A stretch of DNA of 64,000 nt from the NCBI GenBank assembly GCA_019285755.1, contig CP079103.1, positions 2,480,001-2,544,000 on the forward strand, read 5' to 3'. This DNA is from Chitinophaga sp. E66. GTDB lineage: Bacteria > Bacteroidota > Bacteroidia > Chitinophagales > Chitinophagaceae. Below are positions 32,071-44,914 of the stretch, piece by piece. Numbering within the stretch: the stretch's first letter is position 1; each line of letters begins with the position of its first letter. The notes under the pieces were generated by a model, which was not told the DNA's origin, made no database searches, and saw only the letters and a list, made by a program, of their open reading frames with translations. Both the position numbers and the translations under genes were made by a program.

Positions 32071-33163
32071 CACGCATGAAAACATATACGATTCCCCTGC
32101 TGCTGGCTGCCGCTGCGGCCGCTTTCGGCGGATGCAAGCACACCCAGGCGGAAGATACCGAAAAGACCGCCTTCGCCCTGAGCGATACCATGCTGGCTAC
32201 CATCCAGATAGACACTACGGCCATCCGGCCCGTGGAAAATGAACTGCGCCTGTCCGGCAAAGTGTCGCCCGACCTTAGCAAGGTCCTCAAACTCTATCCC
32301 ATCGTGAGCGGCTACGTGAAAGACATTAAAGTTCAGCTCGGCGACTACGTCAAAAAGGACAGGTACTCGCCGTGATCCAAAGCGGTGAGATCGCCGACTA
32401 CGATAAGCAACTGGCCGATGCCAACTCTGACCTGGCCATCGCGGAGAAAGGGCTTAAAGTAGCGCAGGACCTCTACCAGAGCCAGCTCTCCACCCAGAAA
32501 GACGTACTCAACGCAGAAGAAGAGCGCAACAAAGCGCGCGCGGAAATCGGCAGGCTGAACGAGCTGATGAGGCTGTACCGAAAGGGCAGCGGCTCTACAT
32601 CTATCGTCACGGCGCCCATCAGCGGATATATCATAGAGAAGAATATTAATAACGGCATGGAGCTCCGCGGCGACAACAGCGCCCATATGTTCACCATCTC
32701 CGAACTGGATGAAGTCTGGATCATGGCCAACGTTTTTGAGACGGATATCGCCAGGGTTCAGGAGGGTTACCCTGCCGAAGTGACCACCATCAGCTACCCC
32801 GATAAGACTTTCCATGGAAAGATAGACAAGGTGTACAACGTGCTGGACCCCGAAACAAAGACCATGCAGGTCCGCATCCGCCTCAATAACGAAGGCATGC
32901 TGCTGAAGCCGGAAATGTTCGCTACCGTGCTGCTGAAATACCGGGAAGGCGCGGAGCTGCCGGCGATCCCCAGTTCGGCCGTCATCTTCGACAAGGGCAA
33001 GAATTTCGTGATGGTATTCCGCGACCGGAATAATATCGACACCCGCGAGGTGAAGGTGGCCCGGTCGCTCAACGACATCACCTACATCAGCCGCGGCCTA
33101 CAGCCCGGAGAGCGTGTCATCTCCCGGAACCAGCTGCTTATTTACGACGCCCTGAACGACTAA
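32067..33163 (+). CDS. CzcB/CusB-like periplasmic adaptor lipoprotein
   Basis: About 366 residues. The lipobox is AAFGGC near residue 23. The barrel-sandwich hybrid halves are at IVSGYVKDIKVQLGDYVKKG and GSTSIVTAPISGYIIEKNI, separated by an alpha-hairpin coiled coil (ADANSDLAIAEKGLKVAQ). The membrane-proximal domain lies near the end (GLQPGERVISRNQLLI). A G is missing near 32360 in KKGQVLAV. No CusF-like or metal-binding histidine-rich extension is seen. It links the CzcC and CzcA components and sits four bases before the pump gene. Confidence 0.92.
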
Positions 33164-33167
33164 CCAC

Positions 33168-36100
33168 ATGAACAAATTCATTAAAAATATAGTAGGCTTC
33201 TCGCTGCGGAACCGGTTCTTCGTGTTCTTCATGCTGGCGGTGCTGACCGTAGGCGGGGTTACCGCCTATCTCCACACGCCTATCGAAGCCTTCCCGGATG
33301 TAACCAATACGCAGATCATTATCGTATCGGAATGGAACGGGCGCAGTGCGGAGGAGGTGGAACGTTTTGTGACCACGCCGCTGGAGATATCCATGAACGG
33401 CGTCCAGAAGAAGACCAGCGTCCGCTCCATTACCATGTTCGGCCTCTCCGTCATCAAGATCATCTTCGACGACGATGTGGAAGACTTCTTTGCACGTCAA
33501 CAGGTCAATAACATGCTGCGGACGGTCTCGCTGCCCGACGGGGTGGAGCCGGAAGTACAGCCGCCTTACGGGCCTACAGGGGAAGTGTTCCGGTACTGGC
33601 TGAAAAGCCCCCACCGCGATTCCCGCAGCCTGCTTACATATCAGAACTGGGTGATCGACCGGCAGCTGCGGAGCGTTCCGGGCGTGGCGGATGTTGTCGC
33701 CTTCGGCGGACAGGAAAAGATCTATGAAATCACCGCCGACCCCATCAAACTGGCAAAATACGACATCACCCCGCTCGAGCTTTACCAGGCCGCGGCCCAA
33801 AGCAATATCAACGTGGGCGGCGACGTGATCGAGAAGAACGGACAGGCGTATGTGGTTCGCGGGATCGGGCTGCTGGATAACATCCAGGACATCGGGAATA
33901 TCATCATAGAAAATATTGACGGCACGCCCATTCTCGTCAAGAATGTGGCCAGCGTAAGGGAGACTTCACTGCCGCGCGTAGGACAGGTAGGACTGGACGA
34001 TAAAGACGACGTAGTGGAAGGGATCGTGGTCATGCGGAAAGGAGAGACCCCTCGGAAGTGCTGGCCCGGATCAAAGACAAGGTGCACGAGCTGAACGAGA
34101 AGGTGCTGCCGTCAGACATTAAAATGGAGACCTTCTATGACCGGGACGTGCTCATGAAATACTGTACGGACACGTGATGCATAACCTGCTGGAAGGGATC
34201 GTATTCGTCACGGTTATCGTATTTCTCTTCATGGCCGACTGGCGGACGACGCTGATCGTGGGGATCATTATTCCGCTTTCTTTGCTATTCGCCTTCATCT
34301 GCCTGAAGCTAAAGGCATGAGCGCCAACCTGCTCAGCATGGGCGCCATCGACTTCGGGATCATCATTGACGGGGCGGTGGTGATGGTAGAAGGGATATTC
34401 GTGATGCTCGACCATAAAGCGAAGCATTTCGGGATGGAGAAATTCAACCGGATGGCCAAGCTGGGCTGGATCAAGAAGACGGGAGGGGAACTGGGCAAAG
34501 CGGTATTCTTCTCTAAACTGATCATCATCATTTCCCTGATACCCATCTTCTCTTTCCAGAAGGTAGAAGGCAAGATGTTCTCGCCCCTGGCCTGGACGCT
34601 GGGCTTCGCGCTGCTGGGCGCGCTGCTCTTTACGCTCACGCTCGTGCCGGTATTGACATCCATATTACTCAATAAGAACGTCCGCGAGAAGCACAACCCG
34701 GTGGTGAACTTCTTCAACCGCATCGTCATGGGCGGCTTCAACTGGACGTACGGTCATAAGAAATTATCGTTGATCATAGCGGTATTGTTCATGGGGGCCA
34801 GTTTCGGTTCCGCGAAATTTCTAGGCTCAGAGTTTCTGCCACAGCTCAATGAAGGGGCGCTGTGGGTGGAGGCGAAACTCCCCATGAGCATGTCGCTTAA
34901 TGAAACCGTGGAGTTCGTCCGCAAGTTCAGGAAAGAACTGGGCAGCTTCCCGGAAGTGAACGGGTGCTGTCGCAGACGGGCCGCTCCAACGACGGCACAG
35001 ACCCCAGCGGGTTCTACTATGTGCAGTGCCAGGTGAACCTGAAACCCAAAAAGAATGGGAACGCAAGATCACCATGGATCAGCTGGTGGAGGAAATGGAC
35101 AAGAAGCTCAGGCAATACCAGGGCGTCGTTTACAACTATTCCCAACCCATTATCGATAACGTGGCGGAAGCCGTTGCGGGGATTAACGCCAGCAATGCCG
35201 TGAAGATATATGGCGACGACCTCAACGAGCTCGACCGCATCGCCAACCAGGTGATCACACAGATACAGGGTGTGCGGGGTATCAAGGACGTGGGGATATT
35301 AAGAAATATCGGTCAACCCGAAATGAGCGTCCGCCTCAGCGATACTAAAATGGCCCTTTACGGCGTGAAAACGGCAGACGCGCAGGCGGTGATCGAAATG
35401 GCGATCGGGGGAAGACGGCCACCCAGCTCTACGAAGGCGAGCGCAAGTTCGACGTAAGGGTGCGGTATGACGCTTCTTACCGGAAAGACGAGGAAGACCT
35501 GCAAAACCTCATGGTACCGGCTATGAACGGGAAAAAGATACCCCTGAAAGAGATCGCGACCATATATACCCAGACCGGGCCGGCATTTATTTACCGGGAT
35601 AACACCAAACGCTTCATCGGCGTGAAGTTCTCCGTCCGCGACCGCGACCTGGGCAGTACCATTGCCGAAGCGCAGGCCAGGGTGAATAAGTCCATCCAGT
35701 TGCCCAAGGGTTACTCCATCGGCTGGACGGGCGAGTTCGAGAACCAGGTGCGGGCCACGAAGCGCCTGGGGCAGGTGGTGCCGGTGAGCCTGGTGGCAAT
35801 CTTCATCATCCTGTTCATTATGATGGGAAGCGTGAAAGACGCGGGCCTCATCCTCATGAACGTCCCCTTTGCGCTGATCGGCGGGATTCTCGCACTGCAT
35901 GCCACGGGCATAAACTTCGGGATCTCGGCGGGAGTAGGGTTCATTGCGCTGTTCGGGATATGTATCCAGAACGGGGTGATCCTGATCTCTGTGTTCCATA
36001 AAACCTCCAGGCCCGGATGCCCCTGAACGAAGCGATACGCAGCGGGGTGGAAGAACGGGTGCGGCCGGTGGTTATGACGGCGCTCATGGCGGCAATAGGT

Positions 36101-36262
36101 TTGATACCTGCCGCGGTGAGCAGCGGAATCGGTTCCGAGACGCAGAAGCCGCTGGCGGTGGTAGTGATAGGAGGGTTGATCACGGCGACGATACTGACGC
36201 TCCTCATCTTCCCGCTTATTTTCTACTCCGCCTATCGCAGGAGATACGCAAAAACGATTTGA
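33168..36262 (+). CDS. CzcA/CusA-type heavy-metal efflux RND pump
   Basis: A conceptual protein of about 1,030 residues, the usual length for the HME-RND family. It begins MNKFIKNIVGFSLRNRFFV, has the first periplasmic loop (PIEAFPDVTNTQIIIVSEW), the proton-relay motif in helix 4 (MGAIDFGIIIDGAVVMVEG, carrying the conserved aspartate) and the final helices (FGISAGVGFIALFGICIQNG, LALPLI-like end at FPLIFYSAYRR). Five or more deletions lie near 34052, 34173, 34300, 34965, 35410 and 36005. The family exports zinc, cobalt and cadmium, or copper and silver, by proton antiport; which of these cannot be settled by eye. Confidence 0.92.
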
Positions 36263-36385
36263 TTATTTCACCATAAAAAAACAAACACGGGAAAAAGTCA
36301 TGTTTCCCACAACTATACAGGTTTTAGTTCGCATAAATAGGTTGATAGAATGGCCGGCGGACGTTTTCCGCCGGCAACAATCCTC

Positions 36386-36425
36386 TCCGCCCTGCCTGAT
36401 CTTAGCCAACGCAGGGCGGATTTTT
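36386..36425 (+). terminator. Terminator of the metal-efflux operon
   Basis: TCCGCCCTGC and GCAGGGCGGA pair over ten bases, followed by TTTTT. A second hairpin, GCCGGCGGA with TCCGCCGGC, lies just upstream at about 36353-36375. Confidence 0.8.
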
Positions 36426-36511
36426 ACGTTTGTTAAAATACTATTACAGAATGAGAAGATAAGGCGCACCGATGAACGTGATTCTCACTACTTTAGTTCA
36501 CATCCCACGTG

Positions 36512-37113
36512 ATGAACACGTCAACCAAACAAGAACAGGACTTACTGATACGGTTATCGGAAGGTGACAGCGCCGCTTTCGCCGAATTATTCCACGCATA
36601 CAGCGACCGTGTCTATGCTACAGCACTCCGGCTGATGGGCAGCCATACCTATGCGGAGGAAATCGTACAGGAAGTTTTTATGAAAATATGGCTCACCCGC
36701 CATACCCTCCACCAGGTCACTTACTTCCGCGCTTATCTTTTTACCACCGCCCGTAATCATATATTCAATTGCCTCAAACAACTGGCCAGGAGCGGACAAC
36801 CGGTCTTTCCGTGGTAGAGCCCGCCTGCAAGGGTACGGAAGAGCGGGTACTTTCCCGGGACTTTGAACGGGTGCTGCAAAACGCAGTACGCCAGCTGCCC
36901 CCGCAGCAGGAACGGGTGTACCACCTCAGCAAAGTGGAAGGGCGCCCCCGGCACGAAGTGGCCGACCTGCTCCAGTTATCCCCAGAAACCGTTAAAGTTC
37001 ACCTGGCCCGCGCCATGCGCTCCATCCGCGAATATTGCACTGCCCGCATGGACATTCCCGGTCTGATCCTCCTCTCCATAATGAACAACGGAATATTTTT
37101 TCTCCTGATGTAA
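36512..37113 (+). CDS. FecI-like ECF RNA polymerase sigma factor
   Basis: About 200 residues. Region 2 is AFAELFHAYSDRVYATAL with EEIVQEVFMKIWLTRHTL; region 4 is LPPQQERVYHLSKVEGRPRH followed by the helix-turn-helix VADLLQLSPETVKVHLARAM. The C-terminus runs into a short hydrophobic stretch (LILLSIMNNGIFFLLM), as in many Bacteroidota sigma factors of this kind. One deletion near 36796 breaks the frame. I chose the ATG at 36512 over the GTG three bases before. It lies 48 bases upstream of its FecR partner. Confidence 0.9.
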
Positions 37114-37161
37114 CCCATCCGTATTTTCCTATTGTCTCATATCATAACAAGCAAGCATTGC

Positions 37162-38309
37162 ATGAAAGCTTCGAGATTCGCGCATTTATTCCAAAGGTAT
37201 CAATCCGGACAGGCTACTCCTGAAGAGGTAAAGGAATTCCTCGACCTGGTAGCGGCTTCCGGACAGGATGACGCGTTGAAAGAAGCCATCGGGGATTTAC
37301 TGGAAACAGAACCTGCCGATGCCGACCGCATGCCGGTAGAAAGTGCCGGTAAAGTGCTCAGCACCATCATGGAAGAAGAACCGCCCCGCCGCAACCGCAC
37401 CCGGATCATCGCCTGGAGCGCCGTAGCGGCCGGCCTGCTGCTGTTCCTGGGGCTCACTGCCCTTTGGCGTGCCCAGCGCAACGGAGGCGGCGATAATGCG
37501 AATATCGCCCGCAACGCCATCACGCCAGGGAAGGACCGGGCCGTGCTCGTGCTGGACGACGGCAGCGAGATCGACCTGGAACGCTCGGGCAATGGCGCCA
37601 TCGGCGTGCAGCATGGCCTGCAGGCGCAAGTGAGCGGCAATGCCGTTCAATACGACACTACCGCCAGCGAGCAGCCTACGTTCAACACTATCCGCACCCC
37701 GCGCGGCGGGCAATTCAGGGTCGTGTTGCCCGACGGGTCGAGGGTTTGGCTTAACGCCGCGTCGTCCATCCGCTTCCCGACCGTATTCAGCGAAAAAGAA
37801 AGAAGGGTGGAAGTAGAAGGCGAAGTATATTTTGAAGTAGCTTCGCGCCCCTGGCAACCCTTCTACGTGAAAGCGGACGATATGCAGGTACAGGTAACCG
37901 GAACCCACTTCAATGTGATGGCTTATGCAGATGAATCCGGTATTGAAACCACACTCATCGAAGGCGGCGTGCGCGTGACCGGCAGGGGAGATGCAGCCTT
38001 GCTTACTCCCGGCCTCCAGGCAGTCATGGGCCGCTCGGGCAACAGCATCAATGTGCGGAAAGCTGACGTAGACCGCGTCATCGCCTGGAAAGAAGGGCGT
38101 TTCGAATTCAGGGAAATATCAAAGGTATCATGCGGCAGATAGCCCGGTGGTACGATGTAGATATCATATATAAAGGCGACACCGAAGGCAGAAACTACGG
38201 CGGCGCCATATCCAGGACAGAAAAAATAGAAGATGTGCTGAAAATGCTGGAAGCTACAGGAAGCATACATTTTGAGATCAACAATAAAGCCGTAACAGTA
38301 ATTCCTTGA
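37162..38309 (+). CDS. FecR-family anti-sigma factor
   Basis: About 383 residues. A cytoplasmic N-terminal segment (FAHLFQRYQSGQATPEEV) binds the sigma factor, a single membrane helix follows (IIAWSAVAAGLLLFLGLTALW), then the periplasmic FecR domain (TPRGGQFRVVLPDGSRVWLN, VEVEGEVYFEVA, FYVKADDMQVQVTGTHFNVM) and DUF4974 at the end (RQIARWYDVDIIYKG). A G is missing near 38115. It relays the ligand-bound state of the adjacent SusC protein, through its STN domain, to the sigma factor. I took the internal ATG at 37162 over a TTG at 37132. Confidence 0.92.
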
Positions 38310-38401
38310 CACCTAAATGATGAAGTAACAGAAACAATCACCACAACAAAACACTGAAGAAAAACTGGAAAACCAGTCCCGTGGCCACGGGAGGGGATCC
38401 T

Positions 38402-41400
38402 ATGACCTTTACGATTCGCGCAACCAAAATTCATTTCCCAATGCAACGATTACGCTTCCCCACGAAGGCGTTGCTGTGGCTGTGTATTGCCCTGACGTTT
38501 AAATTCCAGGCCCGGGCATACGCACAACAGGTAACGATCCACGTTAAGAACTCATCGCTCGAAGATGTGATGAAACAGATCCGGCAACAAACCGGGTATC
38601 TCTTCGTCTTCGACCTGGACATGCTCAGCGAGGCCCGCCGCGTGTCTGCAGACATCAAAGGCGCGCCGCTTCATGAAGCCCTCCGCGACATCCTGAGCGA
38701 CCAGCCATTTAGCTTTTCGGTAGTCGACAAGACCGTGGTGCTGAAAAAGAAAACGGATAGTCCCGCCACCACCAAAGCCGCAGGCAAGTTCGTGCCCGTC
38801 CGCGGGATCGTTTCTGACGAAACGGGGCAGGTGCTGCCGGGCGTCACCGTCCACAACAAAGCTAACAAAGCCAACGCCCTCACAGACGCGCTCGGTACAT
38901 TTAGTATCGAAGCCTCCAAAGGCGATTCCTGCTCTTTACCATGATCGGCATGCAGCCGCTCACTGAAGTGCTCTATGAACTGAAGCCCCTGAAGATCGTC
39001 CTGAAGCAAAAGGTATCCGATGTAGGCGAAGTGGTGGTGGTTGCTTATGGCACCCAGAAGAAAAGCAGCATGGTGAGCGCCGTTACATCCATCAACCCCA
39101 AAGAGCTGAAAGGCCCTACCAGCAACCTGACCACCATGCTGGCGGGCAGGCTGAGCGGGGTGATTTCTTACCAGCGCTCGGGAGAACCGGGCAAAGACAA
39201 CGCCAGCTTCTTCATCCGTGGTATTACGACCTTCGGTACCGGTAAAGTAGACCCGCTCATCCTCATCGACGGGATGGAGTCTACCACTACCGACCTGGCG
39301 CGCCTGCAACCCGACGATATCTCAGGGTTCTCCATCCTGAAAGACGCGACCGCATCCAGCCTCTACGGCGCCCGCGGCGCCAACGGCGTAGTGCTCGTGA
39401 CCACCAAGAACGGGGTAGAAGGGAAGACACGCTTTAACGTAAGGTTCGAGAACTCGCTGTCTACCAATACCCGCGCCATCAAATTCTCCGACAACATCAC
39501 CTATATGCAGCTCGCCAACGAGGCCGTGGCCACCCGCGACCCCTTGGGAGAACAACCCTATAGCCAGGAAAAGATCGAGAAGACGGCCGCCGGCGCAGAT
39601 CCGCTGCTCTATCCCAACAACGACTGGATCAAGCAGATGATCAAGAACTACACGAACAACCAGCGCCTCAACTTCTCCATGAACGGGGCGGCAAGATCGC
39701 GCAGTACTATATCGCGGGCACCTATAACATAGATAACGGCATCCTGAAGGTCGACAAGCTCAATAACTTCAACAGCAACATCAAACTGCGCAACTATTCC
39801 ATCCGGTCTAACATCAATATAAACCTGACGCCCACCACCATCGGCATCGTGCGCACCTATGGGCAATTCGACGATTACAACGGACCCATCGGCGGCGGCG
39901 CCCGCCGCTTCGAACAGGCGATCTGGGCCAACCCGGTAGACTTCCCGGCAGTATACCCCAAAGAATACGCACCGCAACTTAACCACCCGCTCTTCGGCAG
40001 CGCCGTGATGCGGGGTATGGCTCCGGTACGCTGGATGGTTCCAACCTCTTCTTTAATCCTTATGCCCAGTCGGTTTCAGGCTACCAGCAATACAATACCT
40101 CCAACCTGCTGGCGCAACTGGAAATCAAGCAGGACCTGAAGTTTATCACTCCCGGACTGAACGCCCGTATCATGGCGTATACCGAAAGGTATGCATACTT
40201 TGAAGTGTCTCGCGGGTATTCTCCGTTCTACTATAAGCTTACGCCCGGCATTGCCGGCGACAAGCCCAGGCTGGTGGCGCTGAACAATAATGGTACAGAA
40301 TACCTGAACTATGCGCCGAGCGACAAAACCACCGCCACCACGTCTTACCTGGAAGCGGCCACCACTTACGCGCGGAAGATGGGCGACCATTCCGTTTCCG
40401 GTATGCTTATCGGCATTTTCAGGGGCTACCTGACCGGTAACGGCCGTACCCTGCAGACTTCATTGCCCCACCGTAACCAGGGCCTTAGCGGCCGCTTTAC
40501 GTATGATTACGACGACCGCTACATGCTGGAGGCCAACTTCGGTTATAATGGTTCAGAACGCTTTGCGGAAACGCACAGGTACGGTTTCTTCCCATCCATT
40601 GGCGCCGCGTGGAACGTTTACCAGGAAAGCTTCTTCAAACCATACACCGAATTCATCGACAAGCTGAAGATCCGCGGTACGTTCGGGCTGGTCGGGAACG
40701 ATCAGATCGGGCGGGACGAAGACCGGTTCTTTACCTCTCCGATGTAAACATGAATGATAACGGCCGCGGCGCCTGGTTCGGGAGAAGTACAACATGTATA
40801 TGCCGGGCGTATCCGTTCGCCGCTACGAGAACCGCAATATCACCGGGAGCGTTCGCGTAAAACGAACATAGGGCTGGAACTGGGCTTGCTGAACTCGCTG
40901 ACCATCGTGGCAGACGCGTTTATGGAACACCGCTCCAACATCCTCATGCAACGCAGCACCCTGCCCTCCACGCTCGGGCTGAACGTACCCATCAGCGCCA
41001 ACGTAGGCGAAGCGGAAGGGAAGGGGATCGACTTGTCCATCGACTATAACAAAACATTTAAAAACGGGCTTTGGCTGCAGGCAAGAGGTACTTTCACCTA
41101 CGCCACCAATACCCTGCTCGTGAATGAAGAGCCGAAATACAAGGAAGACTACCGCTCCCGTGTCGGAAATTCGCTTAACCAGAACTGGGGTTACATCGCC
41201 GAGCGCCTATTCGTAGACGACCAGGAAGTAGCTAACTCTCCTGTACAGAACTTCGGTGGCCGCGTATATGGCGGAGACATCAAGTACCGCGATGTTAACG
41301 GCGACGGTATCGTGAACTCTTCCGATATGGTGCCCATCGGTCTGCCGACCATGCCGGAGATCACTTATGGCTTCGGCTCTTCCCTGGGATGGAAGAACAT

Positions 41401-41842
41401 CGACTTCAGCTTCTTCTTCCAGGGATCGGCGCGCTCGTCTTTCTGGCTTAGCCCGTATGAAACCCAGCCCTTCGTACAGAATGGCGGCGGGCAGCACGGT
41501 TTGCTCAAAGTTATCGCGGAAGACCACTGGAGCGAGAGCAACCGCAACCTCTACGCGTTCTGGCCACGCCTCAGCAATTACTTCGTGCCGAATAACTTCC
41601 AGACCTCCACCTGGTGGATGCGCAAAGGCGACTTCCTCCGCCTCAAAACCGTGGAGCTGGGATACACCCTGCCAGACAGGTTACAGAAACGCTTCCGCAT
41701 GACCAATACCCGCGTTTACGCCAATGCCATGAACCTCTTCGCCATCAGCACCTTCAAGATGTGGGACGTCGAAATGGGCGGCAACGGGCTCGGATACCCG
41801 GTACAGCGCGTGTACAACTTCGGCCTTAACGTTGGTTTATAA
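38402..41842 (+). CDS. SusC/RagA-like TonB-linked outer-membrane protein with STN domain
   Basis: About 1,148 residues. After the signal peptide (ending near ARAYAQQ) comes an STN signalling domain (VTIHVKNSSLEDVMKQIRQQ, residues about 45-95), then CarboxypepD_reg-like (VRGIVSDETGQVLPGVTVH), the plug with the SusC hallmarks (MLAGRLSGVISYQRSGEPG, SILKDATASSLYGARGANG) and a barrel ending QRVYNFGLNVGL. Breaks lie near 38930, 39692, 40020, 40745 and 40785. The STN domain and the adjacent FecI/FecR pair indicate trans-envelope control of its own operon. It takes up a ligand captured by SusD; the ligand is unknown. Confidence 0.93.
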
Positions 41843-41863
41843 TGCAGGTTAAAACGGATTGAC

Positions 41864-43719
41864 ATGAAAAAATTTTTGATACCCGCCGTCTGCGCCCTGA
41901 TGATCAGCGCCTTCGGTTGCAATAAATTCCTCGACGTGGTGCCGGACAACGTGCCCACTATCGACAATGCCTTTACCATGCGGCAGGAAGCGATGAAATA
42001 TCTCTTCACCTGCTACAGCTACATGCCCCTTAGCTCAGACCCCGGTTCTAACCCGGCCATCGCGGCGGGCGACGAATACTGGGTAAACCGGCCTTACCCT
42101 ATCAGCGAAGAACCCGTGCAGATCGCGATGGGCTTTATGTCTCCCGGAACGGTTTACATGAACGACTGGAACCGTTACTACCGCGCACTGCGCGACTGCA
42201 ACATCTTCCTCGAAAATATCGGCAAGGTGGTAGACCTGCCTGATTTCGAGCGCATCCGTTGGGTAGGGAAGTGAAGTTCCTGAAAGCCTTTTATCATTAC
42301 CAGCTGTTCATCCGCTATGGCCCTGTGCCGGTGGTGGATAAGAACCTCCCCATATCCGGGAGCCAGGCGGAATATAAAGTGTACCGCACGCCGGTGGATT
42401 CACTGGTGAAATACATCGCCGATCTCATGCTCGACGCGTCAAAAACACTGCCTCCCGAGATCGCAGACCGCTCCACCGAACTGGGGCGCATCACACAGCC
42501 TATTGCGCTGAGCATGCGCGCCAAGGTGCTGGTTACGGCTGCCAGCCCGCTCTTTAACGGCAACCCGGACCATGCGGGCACCGGCAAGGGCGAGCGCCCG
42601 ATCTTCGCCACCACGTATGATCCTGCCAAGTGGGACTCCGCCGTGTCTGCCTGCAAACTGGCTATCGAAGCCTGCAATTTCGGCCGTCACAAACTGTATA
42701 CCTTCAGCGATCTCGGCACTTCGCTCTCCGAAGCGATGACCACACAGATGAGCATCCGCAACGCGGTATGCGAAGACTGGAACCCCGAGATCATCTGGGG
42801 CAACTCGCAGGCACGCACTTATACCATGCAGCGGCTCTCGCTCCCCAGGCTCGATCCTGATCACCTGAACAACGAAACCGTTTCCGGAGCGCTGGGGCCC
42901 ACGATGAAAATGGCAGAACTGTTCTACTCCGAGCATGGCGTACCCATCCAGGAAGACCATAGCTGGGATTATTCCGGCCGCTTCAAACTGCGCACCGCCA
43001 CCGCCGCCGAAAAAGAATTCATCCACGAAGGATACACCACCGTTGGCCTGCACTACAACCGCGAATCCCGGTTCTATGCATCCCTCGCGTTCGACGGAGG
43101 CGTCTGGTTCATGAAAAACAAAACATTCCACATCGAGAACAAAGCAGGGCAGTGGCAGAGTCGTAAAAACATCTACGACAACAACCTCACTGGATATTAC
43201 GCCAAGAAACTCGTGAGCTGGAAAGACGAGATACAGGCGGATCACCGCTTGTACGTGGAGCAGTACTCCTGGCCCGAGATGCGCCTGGCGGAACTTTACC
43301 TGCTCTACGCCGAAGCGCTCAACGAAGCGAAAGGCCCCGTGGCGGAAGCGCTGGACTACGTTAACCGCGTCCGGGAAAGAGCGAAACTGCCTTCCGTACA
43401 GGACGCCTGGACGAACTGGTCGAGGCAACCCACCAAGTTTACCACCAAAGAAGGCCTGCGGCAGATCATACAGCAGGAGCGCCTCATTGAACTGGCGTTT
43501 GAAGGCCAGCGCTTCTGGGACCTCCGCCGCTGGAAGCGTTCAGTAGAAGAGCTTAATAAGCCTATCAACGGGTGGGATATGGTTCAGGAGAAAGCGGAGT
43601 TTTATTACCGCCCGCGCCTGGTATTCCGCCAAAGCTTCCAGATGCGGGATTACCTCTGGCCGATCCATGAATACGATCTGCTTATCAACGAAAACCTCGT
43701 GCAAAATCCCGGATGGTAA
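41864..43719 (+). CDS. SusD/RagB-family nutrient-binding outer-membrane lipoprotein
   Basis: About 619 residues. The lipobox is SAFGC near residue 19 in MKKFLIPAVCALMISAFGC. Typical SusD features follow: NKFLDVVPDNVPTIDNAF, the tetratricopeptide-like helices (GREVKFLKAFYHYQLFIRYG) and the C-terminal RYDLLRRWKR-like segment (FEGQRFWDLRRWKRSVEEL, MRDYLWPIHEYDLLINENL). A single G is missing near 42265. It caps the SusC barrel on the cell surface and binds the substrate. It starts 22 bases after susC. Confidence 0.94.
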
Positions 43720-43731
43720 CCCTTAAACCGA

Positions 43732-44896
43732 ATGATCATGAAAAAACTATCGCAAATCATAACGCTCGCCCTGCTGGCAGCTGCCTGCGGGAAAGAAAAG
43801 CATGAGCCGGTCAACCAACCCGGCGGCGCACCCGCACAGGTATCCAACGTGCAGGTCGAAAACCGGAACGGCACCGCCCGCATCACTTACAGCCTGCCGG
43901 ACAATGCAGACGTGCTGTACGTCAAAGCCGTCTATGAGCTCCGCCCCGGCAAGGTCCGTGAAGTGAAAAGCAGCTTCTATAATAACTTCCTCATCGTAGA
44001 CGGGTTCGGTGATACCCTCAAACATAACATCAAGCTGTATACCGTATCCCGCAGCGAAGTAGCTTCCGCTCCGCTGGATGTGGAAGTGCAGCCCAAAACG
44101 CCGCCGGTGCTCCTCATCCGCCGCAGCTTCAAGGTCCGGGAAGATTTCGGGGCATCAACCTGACCTTTGAAAACACCAATAAAGCGGAAGTAGCCATCTT
44201 TATCCTGACCAAAGACTCCGCCGGCGTCATGAAGGAAGCCAACGTACGATACACCAAAGCCCCTAATGGCAGCTACTCTATCCGCGGCTACGATGCCGAG
44301 GACCGGGAGTTCCGCTTCTTCGTGCGCGATCAGTTCGGTAACTTCAGCGACACGCTCACCGGTACCTGGTTACCTATATACGAGCGCAGGCTGGACATCA
44401 CCAAGTTCAAAGAAGTCATCCTTCCGGGCGACGTACCCTTCGGCTGGAACGTTTACCCCATCCCCAACCTCTGGAACGGCACCATGTGGCACTCGGCCGA
44501 TAAATACGACGGTATGCCTATGTGGTTCACCTTCGATATGGGAGTGGTGGCTCAACTGAGCCGTATCTCTATGTGGCAGCGGCCAAACGAATGGCTCTAC
44601 CTCCAGAACAACGTGCGCAAATTCGAGGTATGGGGCATCGCCACCACGCCACCGTCAGACGGTAGCTGGACGGGCTGGCAAAACTGGTGGAGCACACGCT
44701 CATTAAACCATCGGGATTACCGGTAGGCCAATTGTCGCAGGAAGACCGGGACAAAGGAGCGGAAGGAGAGCATATGGATGTGCCGCTGCTGGCGCCCAAA
44801 GTGCGTTATATCCGGATCAAGATACTCCGCACCTGGACAGACGGCGGATATGCGGCCAATATTCAGGAAATGCGATTCTACGGTAACGATAAGTAA
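43732..44896 (+). CDS. DUF4959/DUF5126/DUF5000 surface lipoprotein
   Basis: About 389 residues. The signal ends in LLAAAC (cysteine near residue 20). Two beta-sandwich regions (PAQVSNVQVENRNGTARITY and INLTFENTNKAEVAIFILT) correspond to DUF4959 and DUF5126, and the C-terminal part (MWHSADKYDGMPMWFTFDMG, VAQLSRISMWQRPNEWL, KVRYIRIKILRTW) is the galactose-binding-like DUF5000. Such proteins sit beside SusC/SusD pairs and probably bind carbohydrate at the surface. Deletions lie near 44150 and 44685. It starts 13 bases after susD. Confidence 0.82.
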
Positions 44897-44914
44897 AACA
44901 AAAAGCCTACGATC

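Noticed and set aside
33168-36262. Programmed ribosomal frameshifting in the pump gene
   Set aside because: There are at least five breaks, all needing one added base, with no common slippery site or downstream structure.
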